This document shows positions 33,529 through 41,809 of a stretch of DNA of 64,000 nt, piece after piece. Origin of the DNA: a virus; IMG/VR virus record IMGVR_UViG_3300033273_000252, positions 29,027 through 93,026 of that record; one strand, 5' to 3'. The stretch's first letter is position 1. Each line of letters starts with the position of its first letter. The translations under genes and the position numbers were made by a program. Under the pieces are notes generated by a model. That model was given only the letters and a program-made list of their open reading frames with translations, made no database searches and was not told the origin of the DNA.

Positions 33529-34887
33529 TTAAAATCCAATATCACCTTGCATTTCCTTATATTTTTGGGCTAATTCTTTTCTTACTAAACTCTCCCCTTG
33601 TTTCATCTGGCTTTTGGTCTTTTTACCATCAATGGAATCATCATTATAAATGTGAATTTGACCCGTTGAGAAGTTTGCTTTAGATGGGAATGTCATTCCA
33701 TCTGGCCCAAATCGATTCTTGATAACGTGCCATCTACCAGTTCCAGCTAATTTGTCTTCAATTTTACGAGATAATGATACCACAAAGTCAGCGGTCATCA
33801 TCTTGGAAAAAGACCCAGCAATTTTAGTACCTGTAATAATGTCATCTTCTGCGCCACTTCTATTGATTTGTGATGCTGTAAATACGGGTACTTCGTATTC
33901 ACCTGCCATACCACGAAGGTCTTCAATGATTTCTTCCAACTCTTCGTGTCTTTTTTCTTTAGATGGGCCCCTCAAAAGGTCAGCGTAATCGACAATAACT
34001 ACATCTGGTCTTTTACCTTGAAGAATCATCTTATCCATATGAGCTTTCAACGAAGTTACACTAGCGGTTTTGGTAGGATAATGTTTTACAACTAAGTCAC
34101 CACTTACATTTTGTACTGACTTTTTAACATCTTCCATATTGTACTTGAGATTGGCGACAGCGACACCACTTAAAACGGCATCATACCTTTGACCTACATA
34201 ACCTTCATTCAATTCTAATGTGTAATGTGCCACAACTTTACCCTTTTTCATAGCATTCACACCTATGTTGACCAAAGACCAAGATTTACCAATACCAGGA
34301 GGAGCTGCAAAAAGAATCAACTCTCCTTTACCAAAACCGCCTTGTGTAATTTCATCAATAACATCCCAACCACTTGAAACTACGTTTCTAACTTCAGATT
34401 CGTACCTTTCATCAATCATAGTCTTGTATTCGTGACCAATATCCGAATCTTGACCAGCTTTCATAGCAGTATCAATCTTCTTTTTGATGGTATCGTACTT
34501 ACCATCCTCCAAAAGGGTCACAGAGTCTAAGATTGCGTTCTTAATAGACTGATTCTTACAAAAGTCAAGAACTTGTTCTTTTACGAATTGTAAATCTTCA
34601 CTATCTAAGTGATTCCAAGCGTACTTGAGAGTATCTACAACGGAAGTTTTTAATACCTCTCTCTCAATACTATTAATTTTTACCTTGAGAACATCCAAAG
34701 TTGGCATCTTCTCATATTGGTCAAAATAGTTCATAGTAGTTTTTACCAACCACTCTGAAGCCTCAGCATCAAAGTACTCCGGCTTTAGAATATCATAGAT
34801 TTGGCGTGTAAACGACCTATCCGATATAATAGCGGAGATTACTTTGTTCTGAAATGATGTACTAAATTTACTTCCTAATTTCTCCAT
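33529..34887 (-). CDS. 41: Replicative DnaB-like helicase (gp41)
   Basis: A 452-residue RecA-fold helicase, close to the 475 residues of T4 gp41. The N-terminal domain (about 1-165) is helical. Walker A is FAAPPGIGKSWS near residue 200, Walker B is DVVIVDYADLL, followed by the ASQINRSG motif and FVVSLSRK. It unwinds ahead of the fork on the lagging strand; the primase (gp61) that works with it is not in this window. It is 20 bases after the RNase H gene, with a promoter between. Confidence 0.92.
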   Translation of the reverse strand: MEKLGSKFSTSFQNKVISAIISDRSFTRQIYDILKPEYFDAEASEWLVKTTMNYFDQYEKMPTLDVLKVKINSIEREVLKTSVVDTLKYAWNHLDSEDLQFVKEQVLDFCKNQSIKNAILDSVTLLEDGKYDTIKKKIDTAMKAGQDSDIGHEYKTMIDERYESEVRNVVSSGWDVIDEITQGGFGKGELILFAAPPGIGKSWSLVNIGVNAMKKGKVVAHYTLELNEGYVGQRYDAVLSGVAVANLKYNMEDVKKSVQNVSGDLVVKHYPTKTASVTSLKAHMDKMILQGKRPDVVIVDYADLLRGPSKEKRHEELEEIIEDLRGMAGEYEVPVFTASQINRSGAEDDIITGTKIAGSFSKMMTADFVVSLSRKIEDKLAGTGRWHVIKNRFGPDGMTFPSKANFSTGQIHIYNDDSIDGKKTKSQMKQGESLVRKELAQKYKEMQGDIGF

Positions 34888-34894
34888 ATAGGTT

Positions 34895-34926
34895 CAAATA
34901 TACGAAATTATTTATTATTATCAAAA
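34895..34926 (-). promoter_or_regulatory. 41: Bacteroidota-type promoter upstream of the helicase
   Basis: The minus strand has TTTTGA (rc of 34921-34926) and, 24 nt after its first base, TTCG then TATATTTG (rc of 34895-34902), a perfect TAnnTTTG box. It overlaps the 3' end of the RNase H gene. Confidence 0.78.
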
Positions 34927-35960
34927 TGGTTTCTCAAATAATTTTCAAGAGATGTAAATGAGTTCCGTAACCAACTATCAACATTAGCAAATGCTGTGTA
35001 TAGTTTATCGTACATAAACATCTTCTTGAACTCTACTAAATCCAACTGAGGTCGGTGAGAATCCATTATTTCTCGTACATTTGATTTTATGGATGAGGAT
35101 ATATCTGGGTTTTTCAACTGCATCAGTTGATAGTTCAACTCGATAGTTGTCACATTTTCATTCAACTTTTGTGACAGCTTATCATCACACTCTGTTGAAC
35201 ATTTCTGAATGAATGTATCTAAAGAAATCTCATCTTCATTCAAAAATCCCATTTTATTGTGTATTGTCTTTACACCAACTCCACGAACACCATCAATATT
35301 ATCAGATTTGTCGCCCGTTAATACTCTATAATATACAAGGTTTTGAGGAATCACACCATACTCTTCTTTTACAAGAGCTTCATCATACATTTTCTTCTTT
35401 GTGGGTGCCCACACTTTGATTCTTGGGTTAACAAGTTGAAGAAAATCTTTGTCTGATGAGATGATTGTAACTTCTTTTTTGAAATAGTGGTTAGCCAAAT
35501 ATGCGATGATATCATCAGCTTCCACATAATCAATGTAGGTGAGTGAAATGGGTAGGACTTGAAGATATTCTATCAATCTTGAGAATTGATTTCTCATTGA
35601 TACTCTTTGGTCTTCTAAGTCTTCATATCCAACCAATCTATTTACTTTGGTAAGGCCAGTTCGACCTTCTTTATACCCTTTATAGACTTGCTTTCTACGA
35701 TTTGACCCACCTTTACCATCAAATACGATAACAACTCGTGTAGGTTTCAATGTTCTAATGGTTGCAGCGGTGGACAAGAGAAATCCTGTCACACCACCAC
35801 AATGTTCACCATCATCGTTCAACGCAGGAACGGCCCCAAACACTCTGATAAATTGGTTAAGTCCATCAATTATGAGAACTCTATCGTTTAGACTCTCACT
35901 TTTTACTTCATTATGTTCCTTGTTTACCTCTTTGAGGAGTTCTGCGTATTTACTATTCAT
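34908..35960 (-). CDS. rnh: RNase H / 5'-3' flap exonuclease (T4 Rnh-like)
   Basis: The ATG at 35958-35960 is chosen; it overlaps the UvsX stop (8 nt), and the upstream alternative is a TTG. The protein is about 350 residues, a little longer than T4 RNase H (305). VLIIDGLNQFIR and VVIVFDGKGGSNRRK hold the first metal-binding Asp residues, DYVEADDIIA and TIISSDKDF the next, and TGDKSDNIDGV the helix-hairpin-helix segment. It removes RNA primers and flaps on the lagging strand. Adjacent to gp41 and UvsX. Confidence 0.9.
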   Translation of the reverse strand: MNSKYAELLKEVNKEHNEVKSESLNDRVLIIDGLNQFIRVFGAVPALNDDGEHCGGVTGFLLSTAATIRTLKPTRVVIVFDGKGGSNRRKQVYKGYKEGRTGLTKVNRLVGYEDLEDQRVSMRNQFSRLIEYLQVLPISLTYIDYVEADDIIAYLANHYFKKEVTIISSDKDFLQLVNPRIKVWAPTKKKMYDEALVKEEYGVIPQNLVYYRVLTGDKSDNIDGVRGVGVKTIHNKMGFLNEDEISLDTFIQKCSTECDDKLSQKLNENVTTIELNYQLMQLKNPDISSSIKSNVREIMDSHRPQLDLVEFKKMFMYDKLYTAFANVDSWLRNSFTSLENYLRNHFDNNK

Positions 35961-37083
35961 CAAAATCTGCTACTTCGATATTATCTATATTTGATTCTTC
36001 ACTTGATTTTTTGTAAGACATAATATATGCATCACAAATTTGATTGTAGATTGATTCTTTGAGTTCACTTCTTTCTGATAGAAGGTCTTCAAAGTTCTTG
36101 GCTTGGAATTTTATTTCCTCACCAGTTTCAACATCTACATAAGTGTACCAAGCACCACTTTGATTTACCAACTTGTAAGTCTTCATCATTTGTAACCAAG
36201 ACCCATAGTTGTCGATACCACTATCAAAGTAGATATCATAGTCTACTGAACGAAGTGGTGGCCCCATTCTATTCTTGATTACTTGTGCACGAGTCTTAAT
36301 ACCTACAACTTGGTCAACTCCACCAATCTTGGATTTCAATTGACCCATTTGTTTCAACCTAATTCTACAAGAAGAGTGGAATGCGATTGCCTTACCACCA
36401 CTCGTAGTCCAAGGGTCACCAAATGAAACACCCAATCGTGTTCTCAATTGATTTGTAAAGATTAGTGAAATTCTTTCTCTACCAATAAGGTTAGTTACTT
36501 TTCTCATTGCCTTCGAGATAATGATAGCTTTTTGAGTTGCGTAACCAGCTTGGTCATAATCGGCTGAAATCTCAACTTTAGTAGATGCACCCGCAACGGA
36601 GTCTACTACGATTGTAACCAACTTTTTCTTATCAGATGCTCTTACCGATTCAATGATTGAATCAATTGCCTCAAAGATGTCTTCAACTGTCTCAAGTGGA
36701 ACATACAACATCTTTTTAATGTCAACACCAATCGCTTCTAAAAACTCTTGGTTCAGTGCGTTCTCAGTATCAATATAAACACCAAGACCACCTTTTTGTT
36801 GGGTATCTGCTATAGCGTGAGCAGCCAACAGCGATTTACCACTTCCTTCTAATCCTGTAATCTCAGTAATTCTACCTACTGGTAAACCACCACTTGGTCT
36901 ATTCGAGATTGCCAGGTCTAACATTGGAGAGCCAGTTGATACCCACTCATCTAAGTCGGTAGGTGTCTGCTCTTCCCCATCCAAGAAGTAAGCCACCTTG
37001 TGGGCGGACTTAAACTTCTTGTTGAGGTTGTTAGCTAGAATCGAAGATAGTTCATCACGAGAACTTTCTTTCTTCTTTGCCAT
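35953..37083 (-). CDS. uvsX: RecA-like recombinase (UvsX)
   Basis: A 376-residue recombinase; T4 UvsX is 391. Walker A is GLEGSGKSLLA near residue 93, Walker B is TIVVDSVAGA, and the L1/L2 DNA-binding region follows at TNQLRTR...TTSGGKA. SGGLPVGRITEI precedes the P-loop as in RecA. It catalyses strand exchange used by T4-like phages for recombination-dependent replication and repair. The neighbours gp32, RNase H and gp41 helicase are its functional partners. The N-terminus is short and acidic to neutral. Confidence 0.92.
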   Translation of the reverse strand: MAKKKESSRDELSSILANNLNKKFKSAHKVAYFLDGEEQTPTDLDEWVSTGSPMLDLAISNRPSGGLPVGRITEITGLEGSGKSLLAAHAIADTQQKGGLGVYIDTENALNQEFLEAIGVDIKKMLYVPLETVEDIFEAIDSIIESVRASDKKKLVTIVVDSVAGASTKVEISADYDQAGYATQKAIIISKAMRKVTNLIGRERISLIFTNQLRTRLGVSFGDPWTTSGGKAIAFHSSCRIRLKQMGQLKSKIGGVDQVVGIKTRAQVIKNRMGPPLRSVDYDIYFDSGIDNYGSWLQMMKTYKLVNQSGAWYTYVDVETGEEIKFQAKNFEDLLSERSELKESIYNQICDAYIMSYKKSSEESNIDNIEVADFDE

Positions 37084-37090
37084 ACTTTAA

Positions 37091-37852
37091 TTATTCGTTG
37101 AATAAATCATCAAAAGCATCCTTCACATTAGCAGCTGGTGAAGTAGCTTGAGTTGTTTGAGTTGTTTCAGCTTTTGGTTCTTCTTTGGTATCTGATACCT
37201 CACCAGTTTCCAACCACTGCTTCAACATATTTTCCATTTCTTCGTAAGATACCTTCTTGAACATACTTGGAAGTTCAATCTGGTCTTTAGCCAAATTCAA
37301 GATGTTTGAATCTTCTGAAATAGCTGATGTGTTTGGTTTTACTCTGATGTAAGTCTCAGGATAAGTTTTACCCAACTCAGCTGCAGTTTTGAATTCTACG
37401 GTAATATCACGACCATTTACAGGGTCAGTCAAATCACCATAATCAGGGTCAGCGAAGAAACCAAGAAGTTCTTGATATACATTCTTACCGAATCCCCAAA
37501 ACTTAACACCTTCAGATTCTTCACCACGAACCAATACTGGAACGTAAGTTCTCATCTTAGGAGTCAGTTTTCTTGAAAGTTGGTAATCTTCACGAGAACC
37601 AGTCGCTTTCAATTTTTCTGCGAACTCTAATAGTGGGTCAGCTTCACCAAAAGAAGATGGTGAAATAATGTTCTTACCACCAAATCCAAAGTGGAAGTAT
37701 AATTCAATAAATGGATTTGAAGGGTTGTGTACATAAGGCAAAATACGAATTTGTTGTTTGCCTGGTTGAGGTTTCCAAAGATTATCAGTCTTTGTTACTT
37801 TTGTTTGAAGTGTATTCAAACGATTGCGGATTGCGTCTAAATCAATAGCCAT
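37091..37852 (-). CDS. 32: Single-stranded DNA-binding protein (gp32)
   Basis: A 253-residue protein; T4 gp32 is 301. The core RILPYVHNPSNPFIELYFHFGF and FWGFGKNVYQELLGFF are characteristic of gp32 proteins in T4-like phages. The C-terminus is acidic, ending DAFDDLFNE, the tail that recruits replication proteins. The four-cysteine zinc site of T4 gp32 is not evident, so metal binding may be lost. It covers single strands and organises UvsX and the helicase. It is driven by the promoter at 37892-37923. Confidence 0.88.
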   Translation of the reverse strand: MAIDLDAIRNRLNTLQTKVTKTDNLWKPQPGKQQIRILPYVHNPSNPFIELYFHFGFGGKNIISPSSFGEADPLLEFAEKLKATGSREDYQLSRKLTPKMRTYVPVLVRGEESEGVKFWGFGKNVYQELLGFFADPDYGDLTDPVNGRDITVEFKTAAELGKTYPETYIRVKPNTSAISEDSNILNLAKDQIELPSMFKKVSYEEMENMLKQWLETGEVSDTKEEPKAETTQTTQATSPAANVKDAFDDLFNE

Positions 37853-37891
37853 AATTTTCCTTTTTTTAATTATTAATTGTTAAACTTGTCA

Positions 37892-37923
37892 CTAATATAC
37901 AACATTTGGGTGACAAATCCAAA
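37892..37923 (-). promoter_or_regulatory. 32: Bacteroidota-type promoter upstream of gp32
   Basis: The minus strand has TTTGGA (rc of 37918-37923) and, 24 nt after its first base, TATATTAG (rc of 37892-37899). An inverted repeat at 37901-37927 covers its -33 box and spacer. A leader of about 35-40 nt would follow before the ATG. Confidence 0.78.
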
Positions 37924-37927
37924 TGTT
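37901..37927. other. Inverted repeat over the gp32 promoter
   Basis: AACATTTGG (37901-37909) and CCAAATGTT (37919-37927) are perfect reverse complements separated by nine bases. On the plus strand the second arm runs into T-rich sequence, so it could end plus-strand transcripts; on the minus strand it spans the -33 box and spacer and could be an operator. Confidence 0.55.
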
Positions 37928-37973
37928 TTTTTAATTTTTTTTTCAATGTTCAATTTTGTAGTGATACTACCTG

Positions 37974-37982
37974 TATAAATAT
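37974..37982 (-). promoter_or_regulatory. Late-type motif upstream of gp32
   Basis: The minus strand reads ATATTTATA, the motif found before many tail genes in this window. It lies about 120 bases before the gp32 ATG in the 154-base gap, so gp32 may be transcribed late as well. Confidence 0.45.
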
Positions 37983-38006
37983 TGGCCTACAACTAATAAC
38001 ACTAAT

Positions 38007-38729
38007 TTACGCAGGTTTTCTTCTATTTGCTACTAAATTGTTTTGTGCTATCTCAGCATTGGTCAATGCCCTATCATACAAACATAACATTTTTACATTT
38101 GCTCCGAAATAAGAACCCGCTCCGTAGAACAATTCATCAAACACCATAGGTGTCGTTGGTGTAGTTGCCCAATATGAGTTTGAACCTGGGTCTAATATTG
38201 TTGCATTTGCTCCATTTACACTTGTAGAGGTTCTACCATTTGTTGAAGTACCAAATGCGTATGATGAATATCCCGTAGATGCCATACTACTTTGAGCAGC
38301 AGTACCTGCGTATGAGATATTATCTTTGTAGTGGAAATGGTCTGCACCTGTACCATATTGACCAAATTCATATTTGTGACTATTTGATGGATTGTGGTAT
38401 AAGAAGTAATTCCACGAGTTACTTGACTGAGATGGTAAATCCCAAACTACCCAAAAGGTAAATCCAGTATGTACATCGATTGAGAAATTAGAACCCCAGG
38501 TCAGTTTGTCGTTAAGCCCATCAAATTGAAATTCATCGGTGTTAAATGTAGCACCTACAATAGTAGCGTCATTATTATTACCACTCAAATCATACCAAGT
38601 ATTACCACTACCAGGATATGATTTAGGATTCTCGGCATCCAAGAACAAAATCAGAGAATCATCAATAATTAGGTGTGGGTTTACCTCACCTCTCCCTAAA
38701 ATACTTGTATTTGAAATTTGAACACTCAC
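38007..38729 (-). CDS. LamG/concanavalin-like adhesin domain protein
   Basis: A 240-residue protein. LILFLDAENPKSYPGSGNTWYDLSGNNNDATIVGA at residues 27-62 is the start of a concanavalin A/LamG-type jelly roll, a pattern common in phage and marine bacterial adhesins. DELFYGAGSYFGANVKMLCLYDRALTNAEIAQNN closes the domain. The start is the GTG at 38727-38729, since no ATG lies in the proper place. A late-type motif lies 27 bases upstream (38756-38764). It probably is a virion protein that binds a host glycan. Confidence 0.8.
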   Translation of the reverse strand: MSVQISNTSILGRGEVNPHLIIDDSLILFLDAENPKSYPGSGNTWYDLSGNNNDATIVGATFNTDEFQFDGLNDKLTWGSNFSIDVHTGFTFWVVWDLPSQSSNSWNYFLYHNPSNSHKYEFGQYGTGADHFHYKDNISYAGTAAQSSMASTGYSSYAFGTSTNGRTSTSVNGANATILDPGSNSYWATTPTTPMVFDELFYGAGSYFGANVKMLCLYDRALTNAEIAQNNLVANRRKPA

Positions 38730-38755
38730 TAAAATACCAATTTAATTTACACTAA

Positions 38756-38764
38756 TATAAATAT
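38756..38764 (-). promoter_or_regulatory. Late-type promoter motif upstream of the LamG gene
   Basis: The minus strand reads GATATTTATATTAGTG across this site. The core ATATTTATA recurs at tail genes; the -33 region lacks TTTG, so a phage sigma factor is more likely than the host one. Confidence 0.55.
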
Positions 38765-38775
38765 CCCGATTACTT

Positions 38776-39558
38776 TTATTTAATAAACTTTTTTCTCGTT
38801 GTCATCCAACTACCATCCATATAAGTTACTTCTGGCCTACCTAATAACTCATCTACTGCTCTTGTAACCCCATCGTGTTGATTATTTTGACCGTAATCGT
38901 GTCCAGCCAAAATCATAGATGTTTTGAATCTATAATCAAAAATATCTTTGTAAATATCTTCATATTTATGAGACCCATCAATGTATATAAAGTCAAAATG
39001 ACCATCAACAAACGAATTTGCTAAATTGTAACTATAATCTCTATGGTAAACAATTTTATTTTTGAACAATCGTGTATTTGTAAAAAAGTCTGACTGAACG
39101 CTATTCCAATCTTCCGTAAATAACTCATTTGCCTCTTCATACCCAGCGTGAGGGTCTATACAATGTATTTCATCAAATAATCCAGAAGCAGCAAACATAA
39201 GTGTAGATTCACCTTTGTATGACCCAATCTCTAACATTCTTCTACGTTTTCTTGGAGCGTGTATTGTCGGATTTATCCCAGCACCCCTTTGAGTTGTGTC
39301 ATCAATATAAAATTTATTGTGAACATCTTGTAGTAAATGTGTTAATCCAAAAAAATGGTTGTTAAAGTAAAACTTACCAAACCATTCTCGTGGTGGATTG
39401 AATCTTAAACTGTAATTGTTTGGGTTTTTCTCTTCAGGTCTAAACGGAAATAGCGGAGATTTCACTTTTTTACCATTCACCTCAGCATCTACTTCTTCAG
39501 GCGTATTGGATGAAAAGCTAATATTGCTAAAATCCTCAATAACTTCTTGTTTTTGCAT
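38776..39558 (-). CDS. SAM-dependent methyltransferase
   Basis: A 260-residue class I methyltransferase of the CmcI/Macrocin-O-methyltransferase type. MLEIGSYKGEST is the SAM-binding motif I, IHCIDPH is the post-I acidic residue, FDFIYIDGSHKYEDIYKDI is the motif with the metal or substrate aspartate, and AGHDYGQNNQHDGVTRAVDELL is motif VI. Enzymes of this type methylate hydroxyl groups of sugars or small molecules. It is placed between a LamG-like gene and a hypothetical gene, without sugar genes beside it. The target is unknown. Confidence 0.85.
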   Translation of the reverse strand: MQKQEVIEDFSNISFSSNTPEEVDAEVNGKKVKSPLFPFRPEEKNPNNYSLRFNPPREWFGKFYFNNHFFGLTHLLQDVHNKFYIDDTTQRGAGINPTIHAPRKRRRMLEIGSYKGESTLMFAASGLFDEIHCIDPHAGYEEANELFTEDWNSVQSDFFTNTRLFKNKIVYHRDYSYNLANSFVDGHFDFIYIDGSHKYEDIYKDIFDYRFKTSMILAGHDYGQNNQHDGVTRAVDELLGRPEVTYMDGSWMTTRKKFIK

Positions 39559-39565
39559 TATAAAC

Positions 39566-39964
39566 TTATTTTACATCAACTATTCTGAATAGAGATGTTT
39601 TTAAAACTTTATACCCATCACCATCGGTCAAAATCATAGAGTTTCTATAATTTTCCCAATTTACTTGATAACTTTTATCAACAATCCCACCATTTAGATT
39701 TGATATCAATCTATTAAGAGCGTTGATAGTGTACATTGTATTTGTTTCTTTTTTTCTATGTGTCAATATTGTACTACTTAAAAATTTAGTATTATGATTT
39801 GGTATAATATTGTAACTCACAACTAATTCGTTTGAAGGAGATAGTTTGAGTATGAATATTTTTCTACTATATAAGTCAAATTGATTGATGTCTTGTAATA
39901 TGGACTCAAAATTATCTTCATTAGTAAATGTACATAGTAATTGTGTTCTCACCCATATCTCCAA
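39566..39964 (-). CDS. Hypothetical protein of 132 residues
   Basis: No known family is recognised. The protein has alternating strands with STILTHRKKETNTMYTINALNRLI near residue 83-106 and an ending VNWENYRNSMILT. No membrane segment, signal peptide or metal motif is visible. It is separated by one nucleotide from the stop of the 612-residue protein upstream, so it is co-transcribed with it. It could be a small structural or regulatory protein made together with the tail or head genes. Confidence 0.65.
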   Translation of the reverse strand: MEIWVRTQLLCTFTNEDNFESILQDINQFDLYSRKIFILKLSPSNELVVSYNIIPNHNTKFLSSTILTHRKKETNTMYTINALNRLISNLNGGIVDKSYQVNWENYRNSMILTDGDGYKVLKTSLFRIVDVK

Positions 39965-41803
39965 TTATTTCTTTAAAAGACCTGTACCTTGGTCTTCCAT
40001 ATCAACGATATCATCTTCAAATTTCTTCAAAGCTTTTGGACTCCAATCATCCGTGTTGAACGTACCTTGTTTCAAGGCGTGAGCCATAAATGGAGTTTGT
40101 GCCATTTCCATAACAGGAGAAGCTCCTATACCACGAGTTCTACCTTTCATATAAAACAATGGGTACTTTTTATTGTTCTCGTGTTTGAATAATATTTGAC
40201 CTGAATCATAGTCGATTTCTATCGAATCTTGTATTACTCGATTCAACTCTTCTTTCGAAGTATTTCCTTTTCTTACCTCATTTAGGTCTTCATCTAAAGT
40301 TTGTTTGAATCTTGACCCAAATAATGTGATAAGAGTATTTTCATTTAATACAGCCCCATCAGGGTCAATACCATATGTAGTCATAAACTCATCTACACCA
40401 CCATCTTTTATGGTTTCGTTTAATCCTAAAGTTTCAGAGATATGCATTGATTTTATAATGTGAGATTTCATACCTCTTTTAGCATCTTCAGATGAATTTA
40501 TAGCATCAAAAGCCCTTTTAGTCAATCCATTATCAGATTCTCTGAGATGTTTGTATTCCTTAACGTGGTAAGTTTGTAGTAATTTAGCGTAAGCTTTTTG
40601 CTCATTACCATTGGCTGTACCTAATTCGATTTTCTTTATTAAAGTTTGAGGGTCACTAAGTATCTTAAAATAAGTTTCTCTACTCGAACCCATAAATTGT
40701 TTTTGGTCTTGTGGATTTTCTAATAGCTTTTTATATGATTCCTCAATCTCTCTAGCTCCAACTGTACCCGTTACATATTTGAATCTATCTTCCAAATCTT
40801 GTTTGTATGCATCGATAGACATAGCTTCTGATAACCTTTTGTGGTCATTTGCGTTCATTGTACCTTCTAAGTCAGCCAACAATAATTCAGATTGTTTAGC
40901 CCATCCACCATTATTTAAAAATACAGCACCATCTTTTTTGAGAGATACCCCAATATTTTTACCATCTTTTGTTCTAACGAACATATCCGATGATGTTTCA
41001 AGATTTGGGTCTACACCAATCGCTGTTCTACCTTCTGGCGTATCCCACGATACAGTATCTATATTTTCCGAACCAATTGTTTCACTAATTTTCGTTAAAG
41101 TAGCTGATGCTGATTTTACCCACTTTTTACCCGATGATGTATTTAGAACGTGGTCTTTTGAATTTACAACTTGGTTGAAATATTCGGAAATTTCTTCAAT
41201 TGACTTACCCTCTTGCATCATTCTAAGCCCTTTATGAACCATAGCTTCACCAGCTCTTGATTCAGCTGTACCAGCACCTACACCTTTTACACCTTTTTGT
41301 TTGGCTTGTGCAGCGGCTTCGGTTTTTGTCATCATCAATTGTTTATCAGTAATTTCGTGGTCTTTTGAGGTAAGTTCTGATTTAGTTTGGTTTGTACTAT
41401 CTGACCCTTGTGGTTTATTTGTAGATTTAGCATCTCTCTCAGCTTGAGTCATCATAGCTTCTTGGTCAGATTTAGAAAACTTTTCATCATCTTTCTTTTC
41501 TTCACCATCAGGTTGTATGGCTGTATACTTATCACCATCCTTTTTAAATCTCTGAGCGTCTTTCTTGTCCTCATCACCCTTTTTAACGTAAACACCCTTA
41601 CCAACGTGAGAGTATTTATCATCATCATCGGCTTCTAATAGATTTACAATAAGTTTTTCTGCGATTTCTTCACCCAATAGTTCGGATGCTACTTTATATG
41701 TAGCTTTCAAGGATTCTTCGGTAGTAATACCCTCATTTAGGGATATACCTACTTCATTCCAAACTTTTTTAGCGATGTAATTGATAAGTTTCTTCATAAC
41801 CAT
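39965..41803 (-). CDS. Large hypothetical protein with possible PD-(D/E)XK-like core
   Basis: A 612-residue protein. Residues 60-170 are low-complexity and charged (Lys, Asp, Gln), like disordered linkers of packaged head proteins. The core includes a helix with RAGEAMVH (E187), then D273 in SSDMFVRT and GVSLKKD with S287-L288-K289, in the order helix-Glu, Asp, x-x-Lys of PD-(D/E)XK nucleases. Start is ATG at 41803 or the next ATG at 41797. It may be a virion-packaged nuclease or internal protein; this is a pattern-based guess and not a confirmed family. Confidence 0.55.
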   Translation of the reverse strand: MVMKKLINYIAKKVWNEVGISLNEGITTEESLKATYKVASELLGEEIAEKLIVNLLEADDDDKYSHVGKGVYVKKGDEDKKDAQRFKKDGDKYTAIQPDGEEKKDDEKFSKSDQEAMMTQAERDAKSTNKPQGSDSTNQTKSELTSKDHEITDKQLMMTKTEAAAQAKQKGVKGVGAGTAESRAGEAMVHKGLRMMQEGKSIEEISEYFNQVVNSKDHVLNTSSGKKWVKSASATLTKISETIGSENIDTVSWDTPEGRTAIGVDPNLETSSDMFVRTKDGKNIGVSLKKDGAVFLNNGGWAKQSELLLADLEGTMNANDHKRLSEAMSIDAYKQDLEDRFKYVTGTVGAREIEESYKKLLENPQDQKQFMGSSRETYFKILSDPQTLIKKIELGTANGNEQKAYAKLLQTYHVKEYKHLRESDNGLTKRAFDAINSSEDAKRGMKSHIIKSMHISETLGLNETIKDGGVDEFMTTYGIDPDGAVLNENTLITLFGSRFKQTLDEDLNEVRKGNTSKEELNRVIQDSIEIDYDSGQILFKHENNKKYPLFYMKGRTRGIGASPVMEMAQTPFMAHALKQGTFNTDDWSPKALKKFEDDIVDMEDQGTGLLKK

Positions 41804-41809
41804 AAATAT

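Noticed and set aside
37953-38006. A separate small gene in the 154-base gap before gp32
   Set aside because: Short open frames there lack start signals and the gap is better explained by a promoter, a late motif and an inverted repeat.
40779-41237. A 152-codon open frame on the plus strand
   Set aside because: It lies fully within the antisense of the 612-residue gene, has no ribosome site or promoter, and its translation looks like a reading-frame shadow.
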